From Temnothorax longispinosus (Eukaryota; Arthropoda; Insecta; Hymenoptera; Formicidae): a stretch of DNA of 64,000 nucleotides. How positions within the stretch are numbered: position 1 is the first letter of the stretch; each line of letters starts with the position of its first letter. Positions 34,946 to 47,355 of the stretch are shown here, one piece after another. Where the stretch lies: positions 1,212,441 through 1,276,440 of the forward strand of contig NC_092368.1 of NCBI RefSeq assembly GCF_030848805.1, read 5' to 3'. Below the pieces are notes generated by a model. That model had not been told where the DNA came from. It saw only the letters and a list, made by a program, of their open reading frames with translations, and searched no databases. A program made the translations under genes and the position numbers.

Positions 34946-37130
34946 TTATGATTCTGCTTTGTCATATTCGGATGTGATTTCAGATTCTGTTTTCTCTTTC
35001 GTTTCTCCTGTTTCGTCTTGCGTGGATACGAGATTCGATGTTGTAGAAATCGTTTCCTGTTTCTCAGAAGATTCAACTGAATTATTCGCGACTGAATTAT
35101 CCGCGACAGAATTATCACGAGCGCTTCCGGCAGTTTCAATTTCGGCAGAAATCTCTTTGTCGTTTTCTTCTAGTTCTAAATTGTCCACTTTCAAGTCCGG
35201 AGAGTATAAAGTTTCCGTGTCTATTTGTGCCTAAATAAAGTAAAGATTGTTATTTTCGGCACAGCGAAGAATGTTGAATTATCTTACCGGGGCTTCGGTG
35301 AAGTCGACGTCTCTACTCCTGTCTCGCAGATTTTTACAAATATGTTGAACTTGTTTGGGATCTACACCTGCTTCCACCAACGACATCAGCACGTCTCTTT
35401 CGGTAACAAGTAACTCGGGGTTTGCATCGATCAGCAACACTGATTTCCCGTTGATTCTCGGAGATTTGTCAGCCTTCATCATTTTCTGATAAGACTCCAG
35501 TTTCTCCATCACTTTATTCTCGTCCAGAATCTTCGGCGGTGTAGGCGGCCTGATCTCAGATACGCTTAATAATTTTTGTGCGTGGATCAGATCTTCCAGT
35601 TCTTCATCCGTGTCCGAATCGTCCGCTATATTCAAGGAGATCTTTAACTGATAGACCTCGTATAGCATTTTATTCTGAAATAAAAGGAAAGCAAAAATCT
35701 TTCTCGTAAGAAACAAAATGTATTGCGAAAAATGTCGAGAGATACTAAGAATAATATTTGAGAAATTGTAAAATGTTAAAACATTGCTTTCTTTACGTTT
35801 ATGATAATCTTATTATTTATACCATGTTCAATATTCCTCTATGTTGACTGACGTGCTTCTTAAACACATCCCGCAGTTCTTTATCGGTATAAAGACCTCT
35901 CTGCATTATTTCTTTGGTGATGTCGTAAACGAATTTAACATATTTCTTCTCCTCCTCTTTTTGAGACGTGAGCTTGGAGATGAGCTCTTCGGTTGATTTC
36001 TCATTGTAATCGAAATCATAACATTGCGAGGCGCTCGAACACACCGAGCGATAATCGATCGTTTTCTGTCTTGGAGATTGAGATCTTGATTTAAATAACG
36101 TTGACTCTAATCTAGTAGCTCCGCAAGGGACTAAGAACTCTTTTTCATATCTACATTTTCTGTAGAAATAAAGAGAAGAAATTATAGAAAATCCGCCTTT
36201 TTAATTTACACTAGTAATTTTTGGAGGAGTAGAGACGTAAAGTAATTAATAGCTCGAAATTTTAATGTTTAATGGAAGCTCACCTCTGTCGTGAAAAACA
36301 TGTTGACGGACCGACTACATAAGGGATATCTCGCGTAGATCTTGGCTCTTTTTTGCAAATGAAATTTGATATTGAAATTTTTTTACGTTTCGGCGAACAT
36401 GCTGAAGTTGGTGACATCATTCTTTGATTCTTCGATGTCGATCGTTGCCGTCGATCCATCTGATCGGTTCCTTCGTAAGACGTTTGACTACTACAAAGCC
36501 TCAGTTGATGATCTAAATTATAATTGCAACAGTCCAAATGCCTCGCATTTAAATCTGTTCTTAATACATCCTGCATAAAAATTTAAAATAGACTTAATTT
36601 AACATAAACTTAAAAACTATAGTTTATTAGAGTTTCAAAAAGAAAGATTCAAATTCTTAATCTCTAAAATCATGAATTAGCCAAGCAATTGTAGAAATCA
36701 TTATTTATCCTTGTGTGTGTTAAATTTATTCCAATTTATAATCTCAAATATACTAGCTATACCGAGCTTTACCATGGGATGATGTTGAGTATCATAGGCC
36801 AATTTGTCGATCACATCATCCGTCGCTTCCAGATATAAACAGACTCCGCTATCGTCAGCTCTTTGCTCTTTGCACCGCTGATTTCTTCTTAAGTAATTTT
36901 TATTTCTTGTATCAACTACGTTTCTTGCCAATAAAATCCGTCGTAAATGCGAGCTCATCGAATTATACGCCGCCAATTGCTCAAAATAGTTCTGTCCCGT
37001 TTGATTATAAGCTACGATTTTTATAAAGTTTTTAATATTACAATTGCGAATCAGAATATTCTTGTTGACGTATCAAACACTCACCGCTGCTTTTCAGATT
37101 AACCCCCCTTCTTCTCATGCATCTTGTCAT
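34946..37130 (-). CDS. SPATA7: SPATA7 (spermatogenesis-associated protein 7) homologue
   Basis: Six exons join in phase to 526 aa (human 599): 37130-37085, 37011-36773, 36570-36284, 36159-35823, 35674-35288 and 35230-34946. SPATA7 is a scaffold of the ciliary transition zone/connecting cilium. Two family signatures are visible: the N-terminal YNSMSSHLRRILLARNVVDT after a basic start (MTRCMRRRGVNLKSS), and a later block KKYVKFVYDITKEIMQRGLY followed by TDKELRDVFKKHV. The C-terminal third is acidic and repetitive (DNSVADNSVANNSVESSEKQ) and probably disordered. The first exon codes only 15 residues and is supported by splice signals and phase rather than by strong similarity. Retention of a cilium gene in an insect fits a role in sensory neurons or sperm. 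Confidence 0.82.
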
Positions 37131-37825
37131 TTCTGACGGAAAATTCGAATGTCCGATTCTCGATAACTATCCGTAGCAAAAAATAATTATTGGGCGAAAG
37201 CGAAAGTTCTTTTAAAGAATTTTGGGCAATGTAGAGTGATTTGGTGACATAAAAAATTTGCCATCCTCCCTTTAGACGGAAGCTATGCCATGTCTGCTAC
37301 TTATTCACCAAGTTTTATTGACGGTCTGTCACTAAGCAACGGGCACGTGCTAAACTCCCGCCATTTGTCTACTCTCGTTAAGAACATGGGACTACACACA
37401 CATAGCTGTACATATGTACATACAAGTAATAGAATTCAATAAGATATAACATTGTATTTAAACGTAAAATGAAGAACAAATGATTACATTTGGCATGAAA
37501 TGTTCAAATGTGCAGTGACTAATGCAATGAATGATACAAATTTTATAAAACAATATATGTCTTTATATATTAAATATTGATAAATGCTAAAATTGTTATC
37601 AAAATATTAACTGCACTTTGGTAAATATTAGAACACTTAAATACATGTAAACGTGTTACTCTGCGACGATCCATATAAAAATATAGTTTCTTTTCGTATC
37701 TCGTTAGATCACCATTAAAACGTTAAAAATCTGTATATTCAGACTTAGGCAAAGTATTGTAACTGTTCGGAAAGTTTCTATTTTCAACAGACAGCAGTTG
37801 AACACGCCGGCGCCGTAGATAATCT
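37131..37825. other. SPATA7 upstream region and SLC66A2 3' flank
   Basis: AT-rich apart from the first 250 bases. It should contain the SPATA7 promoter and the SLC66A2 3' UTR. No other feature was recognised. Confidence 0.4.
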
Positions 37826-39940
37826 TCAGTCCGATCTCGTTGGAGCTCTCGTGTGTACAGTATTACTAGTCTTGTAGAGATATACTTGTGCTAAAATGGC
37901 AATGTCAATCGTGACTTGAACAGCACCGCACACCTGAAACTGCACGGGAGTGTCTCTCAAAACAAAGTAGCACGTTTTGAAGATATCTCCCACGGTCCAC
38001 ATCGCCACCATGGCTATGCTAAAATCAAAGTAGATTATTTTAATTCTCCTGCATCGCTCGCGTAATTTTCTTTTCTTCCGTATCTAAATCTCACCTCATT
38101 CCTACGGTCGACTTGTTCGCCGAATTGCGGAGAAATTGAGGAACACCCAGCATAGCTTCTATCAATACCGCTAAGAATCCAACAATTTCAATAAATACCG
38201 GTACATCCAGAAATAAATATGTTATTACACCACCCACACCGGCGAACAGAATCATGAAGCCCAAATAGGACTTGAAGTCCGTCCACTTCCAAAAGAATCT
38301 AGCGTCCAAATCTGCGAAGTAGAAAAATTCTGCCATCTATAAATGCAGGTGTGTATCGAAATTTTGTATAACATCCGCAATAATAAGATTATATTCACCT
38401 GTAAGTACGCGCTCTTTGGATTTGATTATCTGCGTTCTGTTTTGTACATTAATACAAAGCTTAATCATAACGAACATTGCTAGAATCATCAGTATGCTTT
38501 GTAATAAAAGCGGAAGCTCGTAGTGTTTGCCAAACCTGCAACAAGAACGAAGCGCAATGTCAGTACTCAGAGACCCATTCAATTTATTTTTCAATTTATT
38601 CTTGTCACGGAAATGTTGAATGTAGAAGGAAAAGAACAAATGAAACGATGCGTACAGTAGAGGAAGGAAAAAGTACAGTATTATAATAGAAATGGCTAGG
38701 GTATAGAAGCTTTGGAAGACATGAAGGAATGAATTTAAGGAAAGAGCTAATCAGTAAAGACTGGGAGGTACAAAGACAAATGGAGATAATTGAAGCTAGG
38801 TATAATAAAAAATTTAAAGAATTATATATGAAATTATATAGATGGGCTGAGATATTTAAAAATCTAGATAAGTTGAGTAAGGGAGATAATGTAAGAGGAT
38901 GATAAGGATGAAGTGTGATAACATGAAAGAGGGAAACAAATATTGATTAGAGAAGGATGAAACAGTATATGCGTTTTGCAGGCAAGGAAGGGATTGTATT
39001 AGTCATTATGTAAAGAAATGTTATAAGATTAACGATTATGGTTTATAGAGACAGGTAGAAATAAGAGAGAAATTAGAAAGAATATGGAATGATAAACGAA
39101 TAGTATAAATAAAACATGTAGAAGAAATTATGGAGAGAAAAATGTATTAGTCATTAATAAAGGAATGTTATAAGATTAACGATTAGTCGATACAGTTACT
39201 TAGATAGAAATAAGAAGGAAATATTAGAAAGAATATAGTGATGAACTAGATAGTGTAAAAATAAAACATGTTGCGAGATAAAGAAGGTATTAGAGTAAGA
39301 AAGAATAGACAATTGGTTACACGGATGAGTGTGTTAAGGAAAAATTGTGAACCAAGTCCATGTAAGTGCTGGTCTACAACCTTGCTTTAAAGGATATTTA
39401 GGCTCTAAGCCGTAAGAAATTGAACAATCAAAATGGAATGTGAGTAGAATACTCGATTGTGATTGATCAATTTCTTACAGCTTAGAGCTTAAATACCCTT
39501 TAAAGCAAGGTTGTAGACCAGCACTAAGCTGAAGTTAAGAAATTACACATAAATTTATTCTTGTCACGTAACAACCAGCATATATTAAGACGTGCAAGAT
39601 GTAAGTAACAGAATGCTAGAGTGTTATCAGAAGCATTGTTAGAATATTATGTACACTAATATAACAAAATGTGTGATGCAAAATGTATTGGAAGGAAGTA
39701 AGGACACGTTTTTGACGTTTGACAAGTCATGCCTGTCGCAGATACGAACCAAAATAATATGCGGAGCGTGTTGGCGATCAGGAGGGTGAGGCAAACGTAG
39801 AGGGAAAATCCCTCGGCGTCCTCCTTCCTCTTGATCTCCTTGTACTGCGGCACGTAGGGCACGACCGCGCCGAAGATCATCGCGCCGGACGCGATCCAGC
39901 CGGCCAGGTTCTTCAGATTCAGCTCGTACGTGTCGTCCAT
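37826..39940 (-). CDS. SLC66A2: PQ-loop protein SLC66A2 (PQLC1)
   Basis: Four exons, 39940-39750, 38535-38409, 38336-38095 and 38018-37826, give 250 aa (human 271). The family are seven-helix membrane proteins of the SWEET/PQ-loop fold; this member is linked to endosome-Golgi and phospholipid-flippase trafficking in yeast and human. The two PQ motifs are GAVVPYVPQYKEI in the first repeat and EAMLGVPQFLRN in the second. Other family marks are FGKHYELPLL, WTVGDIFKTCYF and QFQVCGAVQV. The first donor reads TG|GTTCGT, which is weak but is the only one that restores the conserved W-F-G. Exon 2 must end at a GTACTT donor; a later GTGAAT breaks the frame. Intron 1 (1.2 kb) contains a dead LINE tail and a MITE. 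The gene is divergent from halfway. Confidence 0.87.
38690..39285 (+). mobile_element. degenerate 3' end of a non-LTR retrotransposon
   Basis: From 38729 an open stretch reads MNLRKELISKDWEVQRQM and continues KELYMKLYRWAEIFKNLDKL. After two stops comes EGNKY-stop-LEKDETVY, then AFCRQGRDCISHYVKKC. This matches the layout of the C-terminus of insect LINE ORF2 proteins, with a GN-YW-E block before a Cys-His cluster; one cysteine appears lost. Stops and frameshifts make it dead. The segment from 38995 is duplicated in tandem about 148 bp downstream (39143-39285). It lies antisense in intron 1 of SLC66A2. Confidence 0.5.
39366..39534. repeat. hairpin MITE E (TAA target site)
   Basis: A 169-bp palindrome with tips GTGCTGGTCTACAACCTTGC and GCAAGGTTGTAGACCAGCAC, exact over 20 bp. 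It is flanked by TAA on both sides (39363-39365 and 39535-39537). The inner arms ccgtaagaaattgaacaatc and gattgatcaatttcttacag resemble those of elements B and D. A left-end remnant of this family is at 27079. Confidence 0.9.
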
Positions 39941-41444
39941 CGTCGTGGGCGACCGCCTCTAGCATATCGCACGCGCGCGCCCCGTCGTCGATCTACTGCA
40001 TCGGGAACAGGCGATAATTGTACGTGCGAACAATTAACGCGATCATCCGTACGTACGTGCGAATTACGATTTACGTTTCTTTTTTAGGTTATAAACCGGC
40101 CATTCATCGCCACCGCCGCCGTGTCGCGTCGCCGATATACGCCACATAAGCACGTATCGCATGTTCGACCCGCCGACCGACCGACGTTGGCGGGCTGAAT
40201 TTTATCGTGATATAACGTCGGGATAGATAAATGTCACTGCATCATCCTGAAATTCCGTCCGGCGACGTTTACGCTCGATCGGGGATAAAGAGGTATTTTT
40301 ATTTGTTTCTATTTTCAGTGCATTTCCCGACCGAGACGCGAGACATTTCGCGAGCGGCCGATAGCGGTCACCACAGTAGCTCGAAATCCGTAAAAAAAAA
40401 TTGTCTTGAATAAAAAAAAATTATCATAAATTGCGTAGTAAATTACAAGATTACACGTATATGGATTGTTTACGTATTATTCACGTCATATTTACACGAA
40501 CTTTTTTTATGTGTAGACAATGTAAACAATATAAATTATAATAAACTGAATTAAATTACCGATTGATTAGTGTAATTGATTTCTTTGAACTGTATTTTTG
40601 CAACCATCAATTCCGACAAATCGATAAATTGTTATAAAAAATTGCAGGTTGTAAAAAATTACAATCAAAAACGTACAATCGGTAATGACGGTAATAGAGT
40701 TTTCAATTATCTTTGGAGCCATCACGATTTTCTCGAGATGATAAAAACGCAAATTATTTTATCGCTGAATACCCTCGAGCTATATATAAATATAGAATGT
40801 CTATTTTTACAGAAACACAAAAACAAACCAATCGGCCGAGATGATTGATGATTGACGAGACCGCGATGTGAAAAGCGAGATACGCAAAAGGTACGATCGC
40901 GGCTTAAATTACAGTAGTCGAAGATAAACAGGATACATATGGGTGTATAATGATAATAATTCGTGGTTGCGAATTGCTCGGTAAGCTGATAACGACATAT
41001 GTATACGTATGTACATACGTGTTTTCCCGTTTTATCGCTTAATTGGCTCGGCGTCGAGCGAATGTAATGAACGTCGCACGACCGACCAATCTCAATTCAT
41101 CAACAGGTCGACCCGAGGGATCCGGAGCGTTGGTCGCGGTTAAACGGATTAATTCATTTGCGCCACCCGCCGCGACGGAACGAGGCCCGCCAGCAATCGA
41201 GGATGCTCATTAAATTAACCCGGGAACTGGGAAAACGCGCCGTTGCATCGCGTTAATTGCGGCCGCGAGGCGACAATACGCTACTCTCTTTCGCAGATAG
41301 AATTGTGACAATATTGTTCCCAAACGGTATTGCTCGAACACAAATTAACACTGGAGCAATTGACGTTGAAGGTAAACAGTTACGCTCTCGAGTGAATATA
41401 AATAAATATTTGTGTCAATTATATGCGATGTACGATTATGACGG
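39941..41444. other. divergent promoter region between SLC66A2 and halfway
   Basis: The first 250 bases are CG-rich (SLC66A2 5' side), followed by AT-rich DNA and a second GC-rich patch at about 41040-41280 before the halfway start. No coding exon or repeat was recognised. The ORFs at 40231 and 40576 lack domains. Confidence 0.4.
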
Positions 41445-43430
41445 ATGCAGATGCAGTGGTTGGCATTGATAATATGCCTCTACGCCGGAGTAGCCAGTGC
41501 GCGTACGGAGGAGGACCAGCAGACGTCGAACGCAGGCGGTGTCTCGAACTCTCTTCCGGAACAGTGTTTTTACAGACACCCGGTAGACTGTCCCTCGGAC
41601 TCGAGCAGATGTCCCTGCAAGAGGATCACGCTGGCGAATGTGCCGGAGGGCAATGCCGCGCTCTGCTGCAATACAGACCAACAGACTCTGGAGGATGGTC
41701 TCTCTTGCATAGGTGAGAGAGTAGTGACGCAAGAACTTTTTTTTTTATAATCTATTGGACAGAGTATATTTATTACGCTCAAGTATATTTTTGCTACTAT
41801 CTCAGGATTTCAACATTCAAATATAAGTTACGTGCACATACGTAACGCAACTTTGGATGTATTTAACGTAAGTGAAGTTCGTTGGAGGATGCTGAAATCT
41901 CTGGCCATAACAGATGGCAAGATTAATCGACTGCGGGGTCAGTTTCGCATGATGACGCCCATACAGTGTCTGAATCTCTCGAATAATGAGCTGCGCGAGG
42001 TAGAGAATAATTCGCTGACACGTTTGGTGCAGCTCACCACGTTGGATCTGTCTTATAATAAACTCACTTACCTTCCAGCTTTGAATACGATGAACGGCCG
42101 AGAATTCTGGTTAGACATCTCAGGTAAAAAAAAAACCAAGCTGCCGTTCGATTATGTTATCTTAAACATCAATGAACATATCGCTTATTAACGTATCACC
42201 TTTTTTTCTGCAGGAACAAATATACTTTCGTGCCACGATGTGTATCAGTATATCAATAAAACGGGCGAAAAGCAAATCACATTTAATCGCGAGAACGAGA
42301 CAGTGTGCTCCTCCTTGGCAACGTGGCACTGGTTCAACACGACTGAACAAGTGCCTCTTTCGCAGGTTCTTTACCTCAGCTTGGTACGTTTTAACCTTTT
42401 ATATCCTGCAAAACTTTATATATAAAATATAATCAAAATTAATCTTGACTTTTAGTTGCAAACGGAATGTCCAAAAGGTGACACCTGGCAATGCCAATGT
42501 GATATCAAGAGACTAGACATTATCGAGGGCAAGCCGCCTACACACGCTGTAAATGTAGATTGTAGCGCAATGCAGTTGACGGAATTACCCGAGAAATTGC
42601 CGCAAAACACTATAGCCCTTAATGTTTCCTATAATAATGTACGTGCGAGATGTTAGTAAGGTTCTATATCTGTTACATATGAACTATGCTTTTTTTATAA
42701 TGCAGTGCTTCCCCTGAATTTTTCTTTTAGATCACAGTTCTAGATGATCTTAGTACTAACCCATGTTACGAAGGTCTACGAGAGTTTTATGCGGATTATA
42801 ATAATATCTGCTCGATAAACAAGTTGGAAGGTTCTAAGTTTCTGGATAATTATGCGATCCTTAGTTTACGATACAACAAAATTAAATCAGTAAGTAAAGA
42901 AATATAGTTAATTCATTGACGATGTATTCACACATCCTAAATATAATAATATGTTTAGCTGCCAACATATATATTAAGTCCAAGCGCACACAATAAGAAT
43001 TTCATGAGTTCGAGAAACCTGGTCAGACTAGGAGGCAACAAGTTGCATTGCGATTGTAATACTGCTAAGCATCTAAAGGTACAGTATGACGTTTATAAAA
43101 AATAGATAAGTATGAAATACTGATAAAGCAGCGTTCTCCGCTTTCTTTTCACTATAGGCATGGTTACAAACGCGAATACTGGACTCTGACGAAGTAATGT
43201 GCGAAAATGTAAAGGAGAAAGTTATAGATCTGGAGCCATCGAAGATGTGCGTGTATCCGGGAGACTGGACTGACTATATATACTATATTATTGCTACCGA
43301 GGTGATACTTCTGATAGGTCTGATAGCCAAAGTGTCTTATGATTATTGGGTGTTCAAAACGGCAGGATATCTTCCGTGGCCGGCGAATAAAATGCCAAAA
43401 TTGCCTTGCGATTGGCTGTTCGAAACGTAG
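41445..43430 (+). CDS. hfw: leucine-rich-repeat membrane protein, halfway-like
   Basis: Seven exons in phase give 496 aa: 41445-41712, 41806-42123, 42214-42383, 42456-42638, 42731-42889, 42959-43078 and 43158-43430. The start MQMQWLALIICLYAGVASA is a signal peptide; the second ATG at 41451 is equally possible. A Cys-rich N-terminal segment (CFYRHPVDCPSDSSRCPCK) precedes LRRs with the pattern LNLSNNELREV and LTTLDLSYNKLTYLP. A LRRCT-like cap (LGGNKLHCDCNTAKHLK) follows, then one membrane helix at about 446-466 (IYYIIATEVILLIGLIAKV). The short cytoplasmic tail YLPWPANKMPKLPCDW resembles Drosophila protein halfway (singed wings 2), which is tied to ecdysone timing and, in neuronal work, matrix-related roles. 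The LRR membrane-protein call is firm; the halfway name is from memory of the tail. Confidence 0.8.
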
Positions 43431-43902
43431 ATCGCGTGAACACGCGCGTAATGAGAATTCCTAACAATGTGCAATGAAACAAGAATTCCTAACGGTGCGC
43501 AATAAAAATATGATAATGTTAGGATATACTAAACGTGCCTTTGTAATGTGCCTGTATATTCTATCAACTATCCCAACGACGAATATAATGGACGATAATA
43601 TTTTTATCTAGCTCTTCCATTTAAGAACAGGATTTTAAAATAATCTCCGTATTATATGTCCATGACAAGTGTTTAGAATATATGATTGTCAAAGAATGTA
43701 TCATATGTAATTTTATAAATAGTTACAGATTTATACATAATTTTATATGTAAGTATTACAAATAAATTGTTTACAAATCAGTTCTACGTTAATTTTAAAA
43801 TCTTTTATACGCAAATATCTTCCTAATACAAAATCTTTTTTATAAAAACAGCCTGTTACACTTATTTCACATTGTGAAAACACGAGTATCGTACTTACAC
43901 TA
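43431..43902. other. convergent 3' flanks of halfway and DDX52
   Basis: AT-rich probable 3' UTRs. An AATAAA at 43761 is a likely poly(A) signal for halfway. Nothing else is visible. Confidence 0.5.
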
Positions 43903-46842
43903 TTACACTTCCAACTCCGGCTTCTTCCCGACGCCTGACTTTCGCTTATGTCGTTTATATGTAGGCACGGTTAATATCTTTTCGCGCGTAGGTGCCGTAC
44001 GCTCGAGCTTACGTCGTTCCTTCTTACTGTGTTTCTTCATAGCTAGCATGTAATCCGGTACGTCGCATCCGGACGCTCGCATAACCGCCGCAATACTAAG
44101 AACAAAAAATACATTTTATATTATTTATTGCAACATGCATATATACATGCAGGCGCAGAGACAATACCTTCGTAAATTCACTGTGTCCTGTTGAGTGAAA
44201 AACGTTATTGCCTGTCCCTTATGTCCGGCACGACCGGTACGACCTATTTCAGAAAATGTTCAAGTAAGAAAACTGACTGCTATAACAGATCAGCGCAGTC
44301 CTGTTGCTCGGAATATTTCTCTTGATATGATAAAAATGCTGTGATGGGTATAGCGAGATAATATTTTATTTAACAGATGGTAATGTCTATTCTTTATCAA
44401 GAGACACGGTGTCTCGGGCCAAGTACACGCGCAGCACGAGACCGCCGTGACTCTTTTATATTCTACACGAGAGGTGACGTGAACATGAACCCTCTTTATT
44501 GTTAGCAACAGTACACACAATACCGAAAGAAGAAAAGCTGAGCATACTATTAACAGAAAGGAAAAGTGAAAAAGGGCCAGAAGCGCGCAATGCTCCATGT
44601 TATCAAAGAAACAGAACAGGGCACGTATTGTAGAATTTTTCGGAATGGATTCCGATCGGAATTGTTTAGTTACTTCCTAGATTTCTATTGTGTTTTTTAA
44701 GGAAAACGGAATAATTTCGATCGGAATCCATTACGGAAAAGTTCCATAATACGTGCCTTGTTCTATTTTAAGAGTTTACTGATAAGATCAATACAAACCT
44801 ATTCTGTGGATGTATGAGATGGCAGACGGAGGGAAATCATAATTTATAACGAGATTTACGCCTTTGAAGTCTATACCTCTGCCCATCAATTCTGTACAGA
44901 TCAAAACCCAGATCTTTCCCTCTCTAAAGCAACGCACGGTGTTGTCTCGCTAAAGAAATACAATGATTAATGTACAATTAGACGGGTTGCACGAGAGAAT
45001 CTCTTTTTTCCCCATACCTGTGTCATTGTTCTATCAGCGTGAATGACGTCCACGTTAATCCCGTCGTAAATAAGCTCGTTGAAAAGTTCTTGAGCCCTCT
45101 CTTTGCTTTGCACAAATACCAAGACCGGTGGTGATATACCCTTGATCGATAATCAGAAAAACGTATACAGCCACAATATTTAAAAAGAGTAATAAAATAT
45201 TGCAACTAAATTAAAAATTATCCTACCTTTTGAATAATGTTTCTAAATTCCACCAATTTACCTCTTTCGCTACCAACAAAGAGGATCTTTTGATCTACCA
45301 AATCTGCAGCTGCATTTCTGTAATAAAATGGAGACACAATTATTAATAGTTTCCATATTTTTCGTAAAATTGATCAGGACACATATACACATACCTCTGA
45401 CCAACTGTTACTGTTATAAGACCCTTCATGTTACGACGACACCACTTCGACACCGCTGGTGTGTTTGTCGCACTGAACATACCGCGACGTAAATTTGCAT
45501 TAACGCACGCTCTCGTAATCTCATCTAATTGCTCCCTAAAGCCGCGTATTCCTTCCTCGAAAAGTTTATCTGCTTCGTCTACAATCAACCATTCAACGCT
45601 GTAAAAACAGAATAAAAATATTATTCCGCCTAAATCTGATTATAATCAATAAAGTATGATTGTGAAAAACTTACTTGTTCAATGAAATGGCTGGAGGATC
45701 TTGATTTAGAAGGAAGACCAATCGCTTTGGTGTAGTGATTAAAATATCTGGAACACAAGTGAGAGTTTTAGAAACATCACTTCTATTAAAATCTTCGTAC
45801 TATAGCTGTTACACTCACCAAACTTTTGCGAGCTTGTGGGCCCATATTTGGTAAGAGCTTGATTCACTTTACTAATTATATGAATTCTAAAGTCACAGCC
45901 GTCACTCAGTCTCAGGCATTCCCTATACGTCTGTTTGGCCAATTCCCTCGTAGGGCTTAGAATAACGGCGCGAAAACCTTTCTTTTGTGGTCCCCGTAAG
46001 CTGTGAATGATTGGTAACAGAAATGCCGCGGTTTTCCCTGATCCCGTCGGAGCACAAGCCAGAATCTGTCTGCCCTGTCATCAGTAAGGAAAAAAAAAAC
46101 AATAAAATATTTGCTGGACATATTTTAATTACAGCTTATTTTAATTAATCTAACTGTACAAATTTACTTACTTCTAACATGATCGGCATTGCTTGCATCT
46201 GTATTGGCGTCGGATACATATATCCACTGTTTTTCATGTTGTTCAACAAATTTTCTGGCACTTGATAGTTTGTTTTTAATTCATTAAATTCTAACATTAA
46301 CTTAGGTACATGACTGCCTGTGACTGAAATACGATTCACGTTCCTCAGATGATTTATCTAAAAAATAAAAGATATTTTAGGTATATTATAAAAAGAGGAC
46401 TCTCTCTTTTTATTCGCACTTGCTTCATTGCGTAAATCTCCAACCTTCTCTTGTTCCAGCTTTAACATCTTGTCGGCAGTTGCGATTTTTTTACGTTTCC
46501 TAGCTGGAACACTTTCGTTTTTCGGTACTGACAGCCCGCTCAGCAACGTTATTTCGTCAACATCTTCGTCTTCATCTTTATATTTTCTTTTTGCATTGCC
46601 CACTGTATCAGGCTCTAATACTTCCTCCTTTATTTTCTCCACCGTACTGTTTATGTCATGTTTACTTGGTCTCACTAGCTATATAAAAAAATAGTAACGT
46701 GATAATTAACTAGTACCTTAGAAACCATCCTCCAAGAGAACGAGCAATTAGTTACCTGAAATCTTTCTGCATCTGGTCGAAAGCGTCTCGTATCAAATTT
46801 GACACCGGCTGCGAGTTTCTTGAAAAGATCGTGAGCATCCAT
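43903..46842 (-). CDS. DDX52: DEAD-box RNA helicase DDX52 (Rok1)
   Basis: Eleven exons in phase give 564 aa (human 599): 46842-46756, 46678-46424, 46357-46172, 46074-45819, 45747-45675, 45598-45395, 45317-45227, 45140-45018, 44949-44799, 44243-44168 and 44095-43903. The enzyme unwinds RNA in nucleolar small-subunit ribosome assembly. The Q-motif region is YPTPIQMQAMP. Motif I is APTGSGKT (184-191), Ia PTREL, Ib TTPKRL, II DEAD (293-296), III SAT, and VI HRIGRTGRAG (473-482). The tail is basic. Intron 2 uses a GC-AG pair (GAA|GCAAGT ... TTTTTTAG), the only way to keep frame there. A hairpin MITE sits in the intron between exons 9 and 10. The gene is divergent from the tRNA/DPH1 pair. Confidence 0.94.
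44613..44765. repeat. hairpin MITE F in a DDX52 intron
   Basis: A 153-bp palindrome. The left arm is AGAACAGGGCACGTATTGTA, continuing gaatttttcggaatggattc; the right arm is near its exact complement, ending ATAATACGTGCCTTGTTCT. The inner arms also pair (cgatcggaat on both sides). It has no coding capacity. Confidence 0.8.
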
Positions 46843-47283
46843 TGCGTTAATATGTAGAAGTAATTTGTAGAATCAAGCTGCATGGACTCCACGTGCAAAT
46901 CTCCTACAAGGTATTTAAACGAACAGCGGTGCGATGGAGATTTGAGGTTAGAAAAAAGTAAATAGCATCTACACAAGCTTAGTGAGAAGCTAATAACGAT
47001 AAAGCGATCGATAAGGTAGAAAGACGAGTCGATAATAAAAAAAAGAAGCATGGCGGAAAAGTTTATATTTGAAGATTCTTTTTATTCTATTTTGAGTGTC
47101 AAAGAGCATGAGCATGTTATTAATTCTATAATTTTTGAGATTATTTTTCTCGAGACTGAAACCTCGTGCAAGACATATCTGACTTATTATTATTTATTTT
47201 TTTGTAAAAAATGCATCTCTTTTCAATTGTATGTTACATGCTTTTACTTAAAGATGATAATATAGAGGACCACTCACAGCGAA
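46843..47283. other. DDX52 upstream region
   Basis: It probably contains the divergent DDX52 promoter and the upstream side of the tRNA gene. A plus-strand 71-aa ORF (47050-47265, MAEKFIFEDSFYSIL...) starts in good context but turns into a hydrophobic, low-complexity tail and has no domain, so it is not called. Confidence 0.4.
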
Positions 47284-47355
47284 GGTCCCATGGTGTAATG
47301 GTTAGCACTCTGGACTTTGAATCCAGCGATCCGAGTTCAAATCTCGGTGGGACCT
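47284..47355 (+). tRNA. tRNA-Gln (anticodon UUG)
   Basis: The 72-nt cloverleaf is complete. The acceptor stem GGTCCCA pairs with TGGGACC and is followed by a single discriminator T. The D arm is GTGT-AATGGTTA-GCAC, the anticodon stem-loop CTGGA-CTTTGAA-TCCAG gives TTG (reading CAA), and the T arm is CCGAG-TTCAAAT-CTCGG. It is intronless. Internal A and B boxes (tggtgtaatgg and gttcaaatc) are present. It lies 309 bp upstream of DPH1. Confidence 0.97.

Noticed and set aside
47050..47265. 71-aa ORF beginning MAEKFIFEDS upstream of the tRNA
   Set aside because: Good start context, but the second half is Tyr/Phe/Ile-rich AT translation. No domain and no supported splice partner.
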